NCBI RefSeq assembly: GCF_008180155.1 | Contig: NZ_VSZS01000068.1 | Coordinates: 372,001-436,000 of the forward strand | Source of the DNA: Neoaquamicrobium microcysteis | GTDB taxonomy: Bacteria; Pseudomonadota; Alphaproteobacteria; Rhizobiales; Rhizobiaceae | Reading direction: 5' to 3' | DNA: 64,000 bases | Shown here: one piece after another, positions 46,459 through 53,918 of the stretch | How positions within the stretch are numbered: the stretch's first letter is position 1 | Layout: every line of letters begins with the position of its first letter | Notes under the pieces: generated by a model | What the model saw: the letters and a program-made list of their open reading frames with translations, nothing else | Told to the model about the DNA's origin: nothing | The model's database searches: none | Translations under genes and position numbers: made by a program

Positions 46459-46842
46459 TTAGCGCTGGCGCGCCTTGCGCGCGGCATAGCGCGCGTCGCG
46501 CTTGGCCTTGCGCTCGGCCTCGTCGGCCAGAAGCCGCGAGACCATGTCCTTCTCGGCGTTTTCCTTCGCCTCGGCCTCGGCCTTGGCTGCCGCTTCGGCA
46601 GCGGCCTCGCGTTCGGCCTTCTCGCGCGCGTCCTGCTCCGCCTTTTCCTTCTTCAGGCGCAGCCGCTCGGCCTCGCGCTGGGCGCGTGCCTCCGCGATGG
46701 CCTTGCGCTCCTCGCGTCGGGCCACTGCCGCCGGATCGTCGGCCGCCGGCATCTTTGCCTTGACCTTCTCCAGAAGCGCCTTCTTCGCGTCCATCGCAGT
46801 CTGCCTGCGCTCCGCGAAATTCTTTTCCTTGTAGATCGCCAC
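46459..46842 (-). CDS. DUF6481-like charged coiled-coil protein
   Basis: A 127-residue protein, very rich in Lys, Arg, Glu and Ala, without membrane segments. It opens MAIYKEKNFAERRQTAMDAK, which resembles the short alphaproteobacterial DUF6481 proteins (FxERxxxAxxAKKALLEK). From about residue 40 it is one long predicted helix with EKAEREAAAEAAAKAEAEAK-like repeats. Function unknown. Some such proteins are induced by stress, but nothing here shows it. It lies alone on the minus strand. Confidence 0.7.
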   Translation of the reverse strand: MAIYKEKNFAERRQTAMDAKKALLEKVKAKMPAADDPAAVARREERKAIAEARAQREAERLRLKKEKAEQDAREKAEREAAAEAAAKAEAEAKENAEKDMVSRLLADEAERKAKRDARYAARKARQR

Positions 46843-46921
46843 TCTTCGCCTTCTCGGTTTGCGTGGGGGTGTCCGGGCGCTTTAATGATGACTCCCCGGC
46901 CGCAATTCAAGACGAAAAACG

Positions 46922-46951
46922 CCCTCCCCGCATGGAACGGGGAGGGTTTTT
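46922..46951. terminator. strong bidirectional terminator
   Basis: A perfect 9-bp stem (CCCTCCCCG / CGGGGAGGG) with a 7-base loop, followed by five T on the plus strand and, on the minus strand, by five T after two bases. It lies 28 bases beyond the Kazal-like gene stop, so it probably ends that minus-strand transcript. Confidence 0.85.
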
Positions 46952-46973
46952 GCATTTTCGTGGCGTTTATGCG

Positions 46974-47603
46974 TCAGCAGGAGCCGGCGCGAACCACCCG
47001 ATAGTTGGCGCTGTTGGCCTCGCAGGAGTTGCCGAAGGTCCTCTGGTCGTTGCCGCGACGGGCGCAGACCGGGTCGAAGATCATCGGACATGCCACCTGC
47101 TGGTTGCCGCCGCCGGGTCCGCCTGCGCCGGGACGGCCACCGCCATCGCCGGGGCGCCCATCACCCGGGCGACCGTCACCGGGGCGTCCGCCACCCGGAC
47201 GGCCGTCACCACGGCACTCGCCCTGACCGACCACGCGGAAGCCTTCGGCGCCGGCCGAGCAGGAATTGCCGAACGTGCGGCGCTCACCGCGACGCTCGCC
47301 GCAGACCGGCTGGTAGATCATCGGGCATGCGGTCTGCTGCTGGGGCGGTCGCTCCCTGCGGCACTCGCCCTGGCCTACGATGCGGAAACCGTCGGCGCGC
47401 GCCATGCAGGCATTGCCGAAGGTCTGGCGTTCGCCGCGGCGCTCGCCGCAGACCGGCGCATATTCGCGGGTGCACATCTCCGGCGGCCTGTCAGGGCGCG
47501 GCGGGCGCGGTCCCGGTCCCTCCTCCACCACCACGCAGGCCGCAAGCACGGTCGCGACAACGGCCAGCGCGGCCGACATTTTCGCAAATGAAAGGAAACG
47601 CAT
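46974..47603 (-). CDS. lipoprotein with three Kazal-like repeats
   Basis: A 209-residue lipoprotein from the ATG at 47603, which has GGAGG seven bases ahead. The lipobox LAAC gives Cys23. The mature part holds three copies of a 38-residue, four-cysteine unit of the form C-x5-PVC-x7-TFGN-x-C-x-GFRVV-x2-G-x-C. The first two are adjacent, and the third is separated by a 35-residue Gly/Arg/Pro/Asp linker with three RPGDG repeats. This pattern resembles Kazal-type protease-inhibitor domains, although classical Kazal units have six cysteines. Val at +2 predicts the outer membrane. A role against proteases is inferred, not shown. Confidence 0.85.
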   Translation of the reverse strand: MRFLSFAKMSAALAVVATVLAACVVVEEGPGPRPPRPDRPPEMCTREYAPVCGERRGERQTFGNACMARADGFRIVGQGECRRERPPQQQTACPMIYQPVCGERRGERRTFGNSCSAGAEGFRVVGQGECRGDGRPGGGRPGDGRPGDGRPGDGGGRPGAGGPGGGNQQVACPMIFDPVCARRGNDQRTFGNSCEANSANYRVVRAGSC

Positions 47604-47610
47604 TCCTCGT

Positions 47611-47615
47611 CCTCC
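47611..47615 (-). promoter_or_regulatory. ribosome site for the Kazal-like lipoprotein
   Basis: GGAGG on the minus strand, seven bases ahead of the ATG at 47603. It sets the start and excludes a longer frame that reaches 47651. Confidence 0.6.
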
Positions 47616-47696
47616 TGATGTCCCCTCGAAACCCCACAATGCCCCAGCCACCCATTCGATCCCTATATGGATGGCAATTGCAAGTCCCGCTTCAAC

Positions 47697-48932
47697 CTAA
47701 CCGAGCGAACGCACCAGTCCGGCATCGGGAAAGCAGGTCGGCGCCCGGCCGTTCTTTGCCTGCCAGTCGCCGATCGAGCGCCGCGTTCGAAAGCCCGGCA
47801 GCCCGTCCGCGCCGCCGACATCGTAGCCCTGACGTTCCAGCCCGCGCTGCATGGCGGCGATGTCGGAGCGGTAGAGCTTGTCCACGCTGCCCCACGAGCT
47901 GGCAAAGCGCCGGTCGCCATAGGCGATGCGGTCGGCGGCATGGCCCACGAACAGTGCGTAGAGGTCGCTCTCGTTGTACTCCTTGAGCACGTAGAAGTTC
48001 GGCGTGACGATGAAAGCCGGGCCGGAACGGCCCGCCGGCATCAGGAGGTAGCCTTCCTGCCGTGCCTCATGGTCGGGAAACGGCCTGCCGCTGACGCGCG
48101 TGATGCCCATCGACGCCCATTCCGAAATGCGCTTGCCGCGATCCGGCCCCTCCAGCGCGCACGAAACGCTGTCCGGCACCGTCACCTCGAAGCCCCAGTC
48201 ACGGCCCTTCACCCAGCCATGCGCGGCCAGATAGTTGGCGATGGAGGCCAGCGTATCGACCTGCGAGTCCCATATGTCGGCGCGGCCGTCGCCGTCGGCG
48301 TCATAGGCGTATTTGAGGTAGGAGGTCGGCAGGAATTGCGGCTGCCCCAGCGCTCCCGCCCAGGACGATTTCATCGCGGAAACCGACACGTGCCCTCTCT
48401 GCACCATCTCGAGTGCGGCCAGCACTTCCTCGCGGAACATGTCCTTGCGCCGCGCCATGAACGCCTTGGTGCCCAGCACCTCGAAGGCGTTGTGCGGGAT
48501 GTTCGCGCCGCCGAAGCCGGACTCGCGTCCCCAGATCGCCACCAATATCCCTGCCGGCACGCCGAATCGGCGCTCTATCGCGTCCAGAGGCTGCTGCAGC
48601 CGTGCCACCCGGCTGCGCCCACCCGAACTGACGCCCGCCACCGTGTTTTCGGCAAAATAGTTGCCCGGCGCGCCAAACTCGGCCTGATGCTGCACCCTTG
48701 GCGGCTCGGCCGTCTGCCCCGGCGTCACCAGATCGGGCAGCTTGAGGTTCGGGCTCACGCCGTTGAAAGCCGCGTTGAACGTCTGCTGCGAGATCCCCCT
48801 CGCCCGGGCCGCCGGCCACAGATCGTTCTGCAGCCATGTCTGAAACTGCGCCGTCACGTTCTGCGCGGCGGCGGGCAACGCTGCGAACATGCCGGCAAGC
48901 GACAGGCAGAGAGCGTAGGCGAGATGTCTCAT
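47697..48932 (-). CDS. lytic murein transglycosylase, MltB/SLT_2 family with PG-binding domain
   Basis: Cuts glycan strands of peptidoglycan to 1,6-anhydro products. The 411 residues start at the ATG at 48932, because GGAGG is six bases ahead; the ATG at 48938 touches that site. A Sec signal peptide (cut near AAAQN) is followed by the SLT_2 catalytic domain: IWGRESGFGG has the catalytic Glu, and SWAGALGQPQFLPTSYLKYA is the substrate groove. A peptidoglycan_binding_1 domain with SDIAAMQRGLERQGYDVGG ends the protein. There is no lipobox, so it is soluble in the periplasm. It lies 25 bases after recR. Confidence 0.92.
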   Translation of the reverse strand: MRHLAYALCLSLAGMFAALPAAAQNVTAQFQTWLQNDLWPAARARGISQQTFNAAFNGVSPNLKLPDLVTPGQTAEPPRVQHQAEFGAPGNYFAENTVAGVSSGGRSRVARLQQPLDAIERRFGVPAGILVAIWGRESGFGGANIPHNAFEVLGTKAFMARRKDMFREEVLAALEMVQRGHVSVSAMKSSWAGALGQPQFLPTSYLKYAYDADGDGRADIWDSQVDTLASIANYLAAHGWVKGRDWGFEVTVPDSVSCALEGPDRGKRISEWASMGITRVSGRPFPDHEARQEGYLLMPAGRSGPAFIVTPNFYVLKEYNESDLYALFVGHAADRIAYGDRRFASSWGSVDKLYRSDIAAMQRGLERQGYDVGGADGLPGFRTRRSIGDWQAKNGRAPTCFPDAGLVRSLG

Positions 48933-48938
48933 GGGCAT

Positions 48939-48943
48939 CCTCC
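48939..48943 (-). promoter_or_regulatory. ribosome site that decides the transglycosylase start
   Basis: GGAGG on the minus strand, six bases before the ATG at 48932 and directly abutting the earlier ATG at 48938, which therefore cannot be the main start. Confidence 0.6.
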
Positions 48944-48957
48944 TGCGGTAAGGTTGG

Positions 48958-49563
48958 TCAAAACGCGGTTCGCGACTTCAGCGCGGCGGCGAGCGTTCCT
49001 TCGTCGAGATAGTCGAGTTCCCCGCCCACCGGCACGCCGTGGGCAAGCCGCGTCACCTTCACGTCCATGCCGGAGAGCTGGTCGGTGATGTAGTGCGCGG
49101 TGGTCTGGCCCTCGACGGTGGCGTTCACGGCAAGGATCACCTCCGACACGCCGCCCTCCGCGATCCGCGCGATCAGCGAGCGGATGTTGAGGTCTTCCGG
49201 GCGCACGCCGTCCAGCGGCGACAGCGTGCCGCCCAGCACGTGGTAGCGCACGTTCATCGCCGAGGCGCGCTCCAGCGCCCACAGGTCGGCCACGTCCTCC
49301 ACGACGATCAGCGTTGCCCCGTCGCGGCGCGGGTCGGTGCAGATGGTGCACGGGTCGCTGGTATCGACATTGCCGCAGGTGGAGCAGACGCGCACCTTGT
49401 CGACCGCATCGTTCATCGAGGCGGCCAGCGGCACGAGAAGCTGCTCCTTCTTCTTGATGAGGTGCAATGCCGCGCGTCGGGCCGAGCGCGGACCGAGCCC
49501 CGGCACCTTGGCCAGAAGCTGGATCAGGCGTTCGATCTCCGGGCCGGCGATTCGCTTGGACAT
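48958..49563 (-). CDS. recR: recombination mediator protein RecR
   Basis: Works with RecO and RecF to load RecA on gapped DNA. The 201 residues are the normal length. [15 protein letters not shown] near residue 24 is the DNA-binding helix-hairpin-helix. [16 protein letters not shown] gives the four zinc cysteines, and [19 protein letters not shown] is the Toprim start. [16 protein letters not shown] closes the family pattern. In many bacteria it directly follows dnaX and ybaB. Here two genes (GNAT and SleB-like) separate them. Confidence 0.96.
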   Translation of the reverse strand: MSKRIAGPEIERLIQLLAKVPGLGPRSARRAALHLIKKKEQLLVPLAASMNDAVDKVRVCSTCGNVDTSDPCTICTDPRRDGATLIVVEDVADLWALERASAMNVRYHVLGGTLSPLDGVRPEDLNIRSLIARIAEGGVSEVILAVNATVEGQTTAHYITDQLSGMDVKVTRLAHGVPVGGELDYLDEGTLAAALKSRTAF

Positions 49564-49653
49564 GGTGCCGGTTTAGCCGGGAACGGCGAAATTGGATAGC
49601 GCCGGCATCGCCCTCGGTGCATCGTGATGCTCCATCGGAACGGGAGCTTCGCC

Positions 49654-50157
49654 ATGCCCGCAATCACCATCCGCGTCGCCGGTCCCGAGGATCGCGAGAT
49701 GCTCGACCTCCTCATAGCGGCTTCCTATGCCACGCTCGACGACGGTTCCTACGACCCCGCGCGGCTGGCATCCGCGATGCCTGCTATCTCGCGCGCCAAT
49801 CCCGCGCTGCTCGCCAGCGGCACCTATTTCGTCGCCGAGATCGACGGCGAAGCCGCCGGCTGCGGCGGCTGGACCAAGACGAAGCCGGGCAGCGGCGAAA
49901 CGGTCGACGGCGTTGCACATATCCGCCATTTCGCCACCCATCCCGCGCATCTGCGCAAGGGCGTCGCCCGCGCGCTGCTGGACCGCTGCCTTGCGGAAGC
50001 CGCCGCCAGCGGCATCGGATTGATGAAGAGCCAGTCGACCCTGCCGGCCGAGCCGTTCTACGCGTCGGCCGGTTTCCGGCGCATACGCGTAATCGAGGTC
50101 GAGGCCGGCAAGGGCGTCACCCTGCCGGTCGTGGAGATGGAGCGGGCGCTGTCTTAG
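49654..50157 (+). CDS. GNAT family N-acetyltransferase
   Basis: Acetyltransferase of 167 residues from the ATG at 49654, with GGGAG seven bases ahead. ITIRVAGPEDREMLDLL opens the fold. AHIRHFATHPAHLRKGVARA is the acetyl-CoA loop (RKGVA in place of QGxGxA), and SQSTLPAEPFYASAGFRR is the last strand-helix unit. The acceptor is unknown. The gene stands on the plus strand between recR and the SleB-like gene, an apparent insertion into the usual dnaX-ybaB-recR order. It is convergent with the SleB-like gene, five bases apart. Confidence 0.87.
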   Translation: MPAITIRVAGPEDREMLDLLIAASYATLDDGSYDPARLASAMPAISRANPALLASGTYFVAEIDGEAAGCGGWTKTKPGSGETVDGVAHIRHFATHPAHLRKGVARALLDRCLAEAAASGIGLMKSQSTLPAEPFYASAGFRRIRVIEVEAGKGVTLPVVEMERALS

Positions 50158-50162
50158 AACCT

Positions 50163-50852
50163 TTATTCGGTGCCCGGCCGCGTCTGGTTCGCCAGCAGCG
50201 CGCCGATCGCGTCGGCCGCCTGCGGCTTCACGTCGTAGGACATCATCGTCGTGGAGCTATCCACCACCGCATTGGCCGTATCGACCGCCTCCTGCGCGGG
50301 CTTCGCCTCGGCCACCTGCTGGTCCGCCTGCCTGCTGCGCCGGCTGCGCTTCTCGTAGAAGGCGTTACCGCCGGCTTCCAGCACGTAGTGCATGTTCTTG
50401 TAGGGGAAGGTCAGGCCGGCCTGGTGGAAGTGGTGCGCGTTCTTCACCGCCGGGTGGCGCTCGCCCTTCAGCACCGCGTCGGCGGCCGCCATCACGTCCG
50501 GCATCGCCTTGGAATTCATCTGGCGCGAAAGCACGCCCGGCGCGAACTGGTTTTTCTGGCCGACGACGCCGCAGACCGTCTCGGGATACTGGCCCGATTC
50601 GAGCCTGTTCATCACCACCGTGCCGACGGCCACCAGCCCCTCGCGGCTGGACCGGATCGATTCGAAGAACATCGCGCGCGCAAGGCAGTCGCGGTCCTTG
50701 GTCGAATAGGCGTGGGTGGACGAACGCTTGTCGATCGACGAGGTCGTGACCCCGTCGAGCGCACCCGTACTTTGGGAGCATGCTGCAAGCGTCAAAGACA
50801 GCGCGATTGCGCACAGCGGCGAACGCCGCGCGAACGGGAATTTCCGGTACAC
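50163..50852 (-). CDS. SleB/CwlJ-like cell wall hydrolase lipoprotein
   Basis: Peptidoglycan hydrolase of the Hydrolase_2 (SleB/CwlJ) family, 229 residues from a GTG start. The signal peptide ends in LAAC with Cys25. LARAMFFESIRSSREGLVAV near residue 55 carries the catalytic Glu (FFES), and VMNRLESGQYPETVCGVVGQ plus NQFAPG follow. The last 60 residues are a basic then low-complexity tail. Ser at +2 predicts outer-membrane sorting. In Rhizobiales, such enzymes act on the vegetative wall, not in spores. Confidence 0.88.
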   Translation of the reverse strand: MYRKFPFARRSPLCAIALSLTLAACSQSTGALDGVTTSSIDKRSSTHAYSTKDRDCLARAMFFESIRSSREGLVAVGTVVMNRLESGQYPETVCGVVGQKNQFAPGVLSRQMNSKAMPDVMAAADAVLKGERHPAVKNAHHFHQAGLTFPYKNMHYVLEAGGNAFYEKRSRRSRQADQQVAEAKPAQEAVDTANAVVDSSTTMMSYDVKPQAADAIGALLANQTRPGTE

Positions 50853-50918
50853 TATACTAACCCTCTCCGAATGGTCCCCGCCACGTCGGATGAGTCAGAA
50901 GAAAAGGATTTTTCGGGC

Positions 50919-50948
50919 AAAAAAGTGGCCGTGCGATGACCGCACGGC
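50919..50948 (-). terminator. intrinsic terminator of the dnaX-ybaB transcript
   Basis: On the minus strand, an 8-bp stem (GCCGTGCG / CGCACGGC, loop GTCAT) is followed after CAC by six T. It lies 22 bases after the ybaB stop and ends the dnaX-ybaB unit before the SleB-like gene. Confidence 0.85.
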
Positions 50949-50969
50949 GACAAGGCCGTCTTTTCGTTG

Positions 50970-51293
50970 CTAAAAAGGCAGCTTCATGCCGGGCGGGATC
51001 GGCAGGCCGGCGGTCAGCTCGCGCGACTTTTCCTGCATCACCGCTTCCACCTTGGTCTTGGCATCGTTGTGGGCGGCGAGGATCAGGTCTTCCAGCACCT
51101 CCACGTCGTCTTCCTTGAACAGCGACGGGTCGATCTTCAGCGAGCGCATGTCGAACTTGCCGGACAACGTGATCTGCACCAGCCCGCCGCCGGCCTGGCC
51201 GCTGGCTTCCATGTTGGCGATCTCTTCCTGCATGGCCTGGAACTTGGCCTGCATTTCCTTCGCCTTGCTCATCATGCCGAGGAGGTCTTTCAT
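50970..51293 (-). CDS. YbaB/EbfC nucleoid-associated protein
   Basis: Small DNA-binding protein of the YbaB/EbfC family, 107 residues. [20 protein letters not shown] is the opening helix, and [21 protein letters not shown] and [16 protein letters not shown] are typical. It lies 18 bases after dnaX, the usual operon partner, and is followed by a strong terminator on the same strand, so recR is not in this transcript. Confidence 0.94.
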   Translation of the reverse strand: MKDLLGMMSKAKEMQAKFQAMQEEIANMEASGQAGGGLVQITLSGKFDMRSLKIDPSLFKEDDVEVLEDLILAAHNDAKTKVEAVMQEKSRELTAGLPIPPGMKLPF

Positions 51294-51311
51294 GGTCTTC
51301 TCCGAACTCGT

Positions 51312-53138
51312 CTAGATATCTTCGTCATCGTCGCCGATGCCGGGGTCGGGCATCGCGGCGGCAGTCTCGTCTCCCTCGGCTTCCGGAGCGTCGGGGATGC
51401 GCACGTCTATGATCTTCGCGCCGGGAAAGCGCGACAGTATGGCGGCCACAGCCGGATCGTTGCGCGCATCCGTGAATTGAGCATCCCGCCTGGCCGTTGC
51501 AATTTCCGACAGCGTCTGCCCGCCCTGCTCCTTGGACGTGGTTATCAACCACCGCCGGCCCGTCCATTCCTTCAGCCGTACAGCTAGGTCGTTCAGCAGG
51601 CTCTTGGGTGCATTGTCGGTAAGGGCCACCTCGATATGGCCGTCCTGGATGTTTACGGGGCGCACATATTTCTTGAGGTTGATCTCAAACAGCTTGTCGC
51701 GGTTGGCGTCGGCCAGCGCAGCGATGTCGGCGATGGTGCGGATGCGCACCTGCGGCTCGGCCTGCTCCTCGACCGGCGGCGCTTCGACTACCGGTCGGCT
51801 TTCGGCCACCGGCTGGGAGGCGACGAGCCGCATCGTCTGCCCGCCGCCGCCGTTGGAGGACGGCATGAAGGATGCGCCCACGGCCGATGCCGGCGCGCCG
51901 GAAGGTGCCGCCGCCCCGCCGCCATTGGCGCGCGGAGCCCCGCCGTTCGAGACCGGCGCGCCGTTCTCGATCGCCTTGAGCGCCTCGTCCAGCGTCGGCA
52001 ATCCCGCCGCGTGGGCAATGCGGATCAGCACCATCTCGGCGGCGTTGATCGGCCGGTTGGCCGCCTGAACCTCGGAGATGCCCTTGAGCAGCATCTGCCA
52101 CGTGCGAGACAGCACGCGGATCGACAGCGTCTTCGAGAACTCCGTGCCCCGTGTGCGCTCGTCCTGCGACAGCGAAGGGTCGTCTGCCGCCGACGGCACG
52201 AAGCGCATGCGCGTGACCAGATGGTTGAACTCGGCAAGCTCCGTCAGCACCGTCGCCGGGTCGGCGCCCGCATCGTACTGGGCGCGAAACTCGCCCAGCG
52301 CTGCCGCCACGTCGCCCTTCATCAGCACCTCGAACAGGTCGATGATGCGCGCCCGGTCGGCAAGGCCCAGCATGTCGCGCACGGTTTCGGCCGTCACCTT
52401 GCCCGAAGAATGCGCGATGGCCTGGTCGAAGATCGACTGCGCGTCGCGCATCGAGCCCTCGGCTGCGCGCGCGATCATCGCCAGCGCGTCGTCCTCGGCC
52501 TCCACGCCTTCCAGCCCGCCGATATGCGCCAGATGCTGCTTGATGAGCGCGGCGTCGATGCGGCGCAGGTCGAAGCGCTGGCAGCGTGACAGGATGGTGA
52601 TCGGCACCTTGCGGATTTCTGTCGTCGCGAAGATGAACTTCACGTGCGGCGGCGGTTCCTCAAGCGTCTTCAGCAGGCCGTTGAAGGCCTGGTTCGACAG
52701 CATGTGGACCTCATCGATGATGTAGACCTTGTAGCGCGCGGAGACCGGCGCGTAGCGCACCTGCTCGATGATGTCGCGGATGTCGTCGATGCCGGTATGC
52801 GAGGCCGCGTCCATCTCGATCACGTCGACATGGCGGCCTTCCATGATCGCTTCGCAGTGCAGGCCGGGAACCGTCAGGTCGACCGAGGGCTGGTCCGTCT
52901 CTGCGGTCTTGTAGTTGAGCGCGCGCGCCAGGATGCGTGCCGTGGTCGTCTTGCCGACGCCGCGCACGCCGGTCAGCATCCAGGCCTGCGCGATGCGGCC
53001 CGTCGAGAAGGCGTTGGTGAGCGTCCGCACCATCGGCTCCTGGCCGATGAGGCCGGAAAAGTCGCGCGGGCGATATTTCCGCGCCAGCACGCGGTAGGCG
53101 GCGGGTTTGCCCGTCTCGTCTGGTCCGCTCTTTTCCAT
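51312..53138 (-). CDS. dnaX: DNA polymerase III subunits gamma and tau
   Basis: Clamp-loader ATPase of the replicative polymerase. It has 608 residues from the ATG at 53138 (MEKSGPDETGK); a longer frame to 53162 is possible but not better supported. LARKYRPRDFSGLIGQEPMV opens the AAA+ domain, LTGVRGVGKTTTARILARAL is Walker A, and IIDEVHMLSNQAFNGLLKTLEEPP (given by its start IIDEVHMLSNQAF) is Walker B and sensor region. A Gly/Ala/Pro-rich linker (about 395-440) leads to the tau C-terminal part. There is no clear A-rich frameshift site, so tau alone may be made. It follows the SRP RNA gene on the same strand. Confidence 0.95.
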   Translation of the reverse strand: MEKSGPDETGKPAAYRVLARKYRPRDFSGLIGQEPMVRTLTNAFSTGRIAQAWMLTGVRGVGKTTTARILARALNYKTAETDQPSVDLTVPGLHCEAIMEGRHVDVIEMDAASHTGIDDIRDIIEQVRYAPVSARYKVYIIDEVHMLSNQAFNGLLKTLEEPPPHVKFIFATTEIRKVPITILSRCQRFDLRRIDAALIKQHLAHIGGLEGVEAEDDALAMIARAAEGSMRDAQSIFDQAIAHSSGKVTAETVRDMLGLADRARIIDLFEVLMKGDVAAALGEFRAQYDAGADPATVLTELAEFNHLVTRMRFVPSAADDPSLSQDERTRGTEFSKTLSIRVLSRTWQMLLKGISEVQAANRPINAAEMVLIRIAHAAGLPTLDEALKAIENGAPVSNGGAPRANGGGAAAPSGAPASAVGASFMPSSNGGGGQTMRLVASQPVAESRPVVEAPPVEEQAEPQVRIRTIADIAALADANRDKLFEINLKKYVRPVNIQDGHIEVALTDNAPKSLLNDLAVRLKEWTGRRWLITTSKEQGGQTLSEIATARRDAQFTDARNDPAVAAILSRFPGAKIIDVRIPDAPEAEGDETAAAMPDPGIGDDDEDI

Positions 53139-53260
53139 GGCGCGTAGAATCCGCTCCCTCATTCCGTGCGCGAGGCACGAGTTTCGCCCCCGCAAGCCGG
53201 CGGCGTCAACCGCTTCGCGTCACGGCCCGGTGGATGGCGCCCGGTGGACGGAGAAAGGGT

Positions 53261-53357
53261 GGGAGGCTGGCACGATGACCCGTGCCGTGGCTCGTTAGGG
53301 CTGCTTCCTTCCGGACCTGACCCGGTTGGCGAGTGGCTCGTCCACCACCAACCTCCC
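53261..53357 (-). ncRNA. ffs: signal recognition particle RNA, small bacterial type (4.5S-like)
   Basis: RNA component of the signal recognition particle, paired with Ffh to target membrane proteins. The minus strand holds the nearly invariant apical domain GGTCAGGTCCGGAAGGAAGC in the middle, followed by AGCC. The ends pair as GGGAGGTTGG with CCAGCCTCCC, giving a hairpin of about 97 nt. A promoter with correctly spaced -35 and -10 boxes precedes the 5' end. The ends are inferred from pairing, so they may be off by a few bases. Confidence 0.93.
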
Positions 53358-53363
53358 GAGGTC

Positions 53364-53392
53364 CATATCGGCAATTCGCGGCGCGATTGCAA
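53364..53392 (-). promoter_or_regulatory. sigma70-type promoter of the SRP RNA gene
   Basis: On the minus strand, TTGCAA (53387-53392) and GATATG (53364-53369) are separated by exactly 17 bases. The predicted start, seven bases after the -10 box, falls on the G run that begins the RNA. The match to both boxes and the exact fit to the RNA end support it. Confidence 0.7.
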
Positions 53393-53478
53393 GGGCGGAT
53401 GCCGGTTTCGCGAATGATTCGCTTGCAGCCGGCACGGCGCACATCTAGCCTCACGCAAAACCTAGGGGAAACGCCGTC

Positions 53479-53901
53479 ATGCCAGCCGCACCGGCCGGAT
53501 TCGAACTCGATCCGCGCATCGAGCGCGACAGCCAGCAACTGATGTGGCTCGGCCTTTGCGAACTGCGTCTCATGGACGACAAGCGCTGGCCGTGGCTGCT
53601 TCTGGTGCCGCAGCGTCCCGGCGCGGTGGAAATCCACGATCTCACGCCGCTTGACCAGACCATGCTCACCTTCGAGACCAACATGGTCAGCCAGGCACTC
53701 AAGCGCGTCACCGGCTGTCTCAAGATCAACATCGCGGCTCTGGGCAACGTCGTGCCGCAACTCCACATGCACGTCATCGCGCGCAACGAGGGCGACCCGA
53801 ACTGGCCCGGCCCCGTCTGGGGCCACGGTCATCGCGAGCCATATCGGCGCGAGGATTTGCACCAGTTCGTCAACGCGATAAGGTCCGCGCTCTCTCCATA
53901 G
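53479..53901 (+). CDS. HIT domain protein, incomplete histidine triad
   Basis: Histidine-triad nucleotide hydrolase relative, 140 residues. PWLLLVPQRPGAVEIHDL is the opening strand, GNVVPQLHMHVIARNEGDPNW the active-site region. It keeps two histidines (LHMHV), with Val-Ile where the third His of HxHxHxx should be. This PQLHxHVIAR form is common in a proteobacterial subgroup, so loss of activity is not certain. It is followed 17 bases later by nudC; both act on nucleotides. Confidence 0.86.
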   Translation: MPAAPAGFELDPRIERDSQQLMWLGLCELRLMDDKRWPWLLLVPQRPGAVEIHDLTPLDQTMLTFETNMVSQALKRVTGCLKINIAALGNVVPQLHMHVIARNEGDPNWPGPVWGHGHREPYRREDLHQFVNAIRSALSP

Positions 53902-53918
53902 AACGGCGACCGCATTTC

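Noticed and set aside
47130-47215. Regular short repeats that could suggest a CRISPR array
   Set aside because: They are in-frame codons for a Gly/Arg/Pro/Asp linker of the Kazal-like lipoprotein, with no spacers or cas genes.
53206-53862. Minus-strand frame over the SRP RNA and HIT gene
   Set aside because: It runs across a structured RNA and antisense to HIT; the product is low-complexity.
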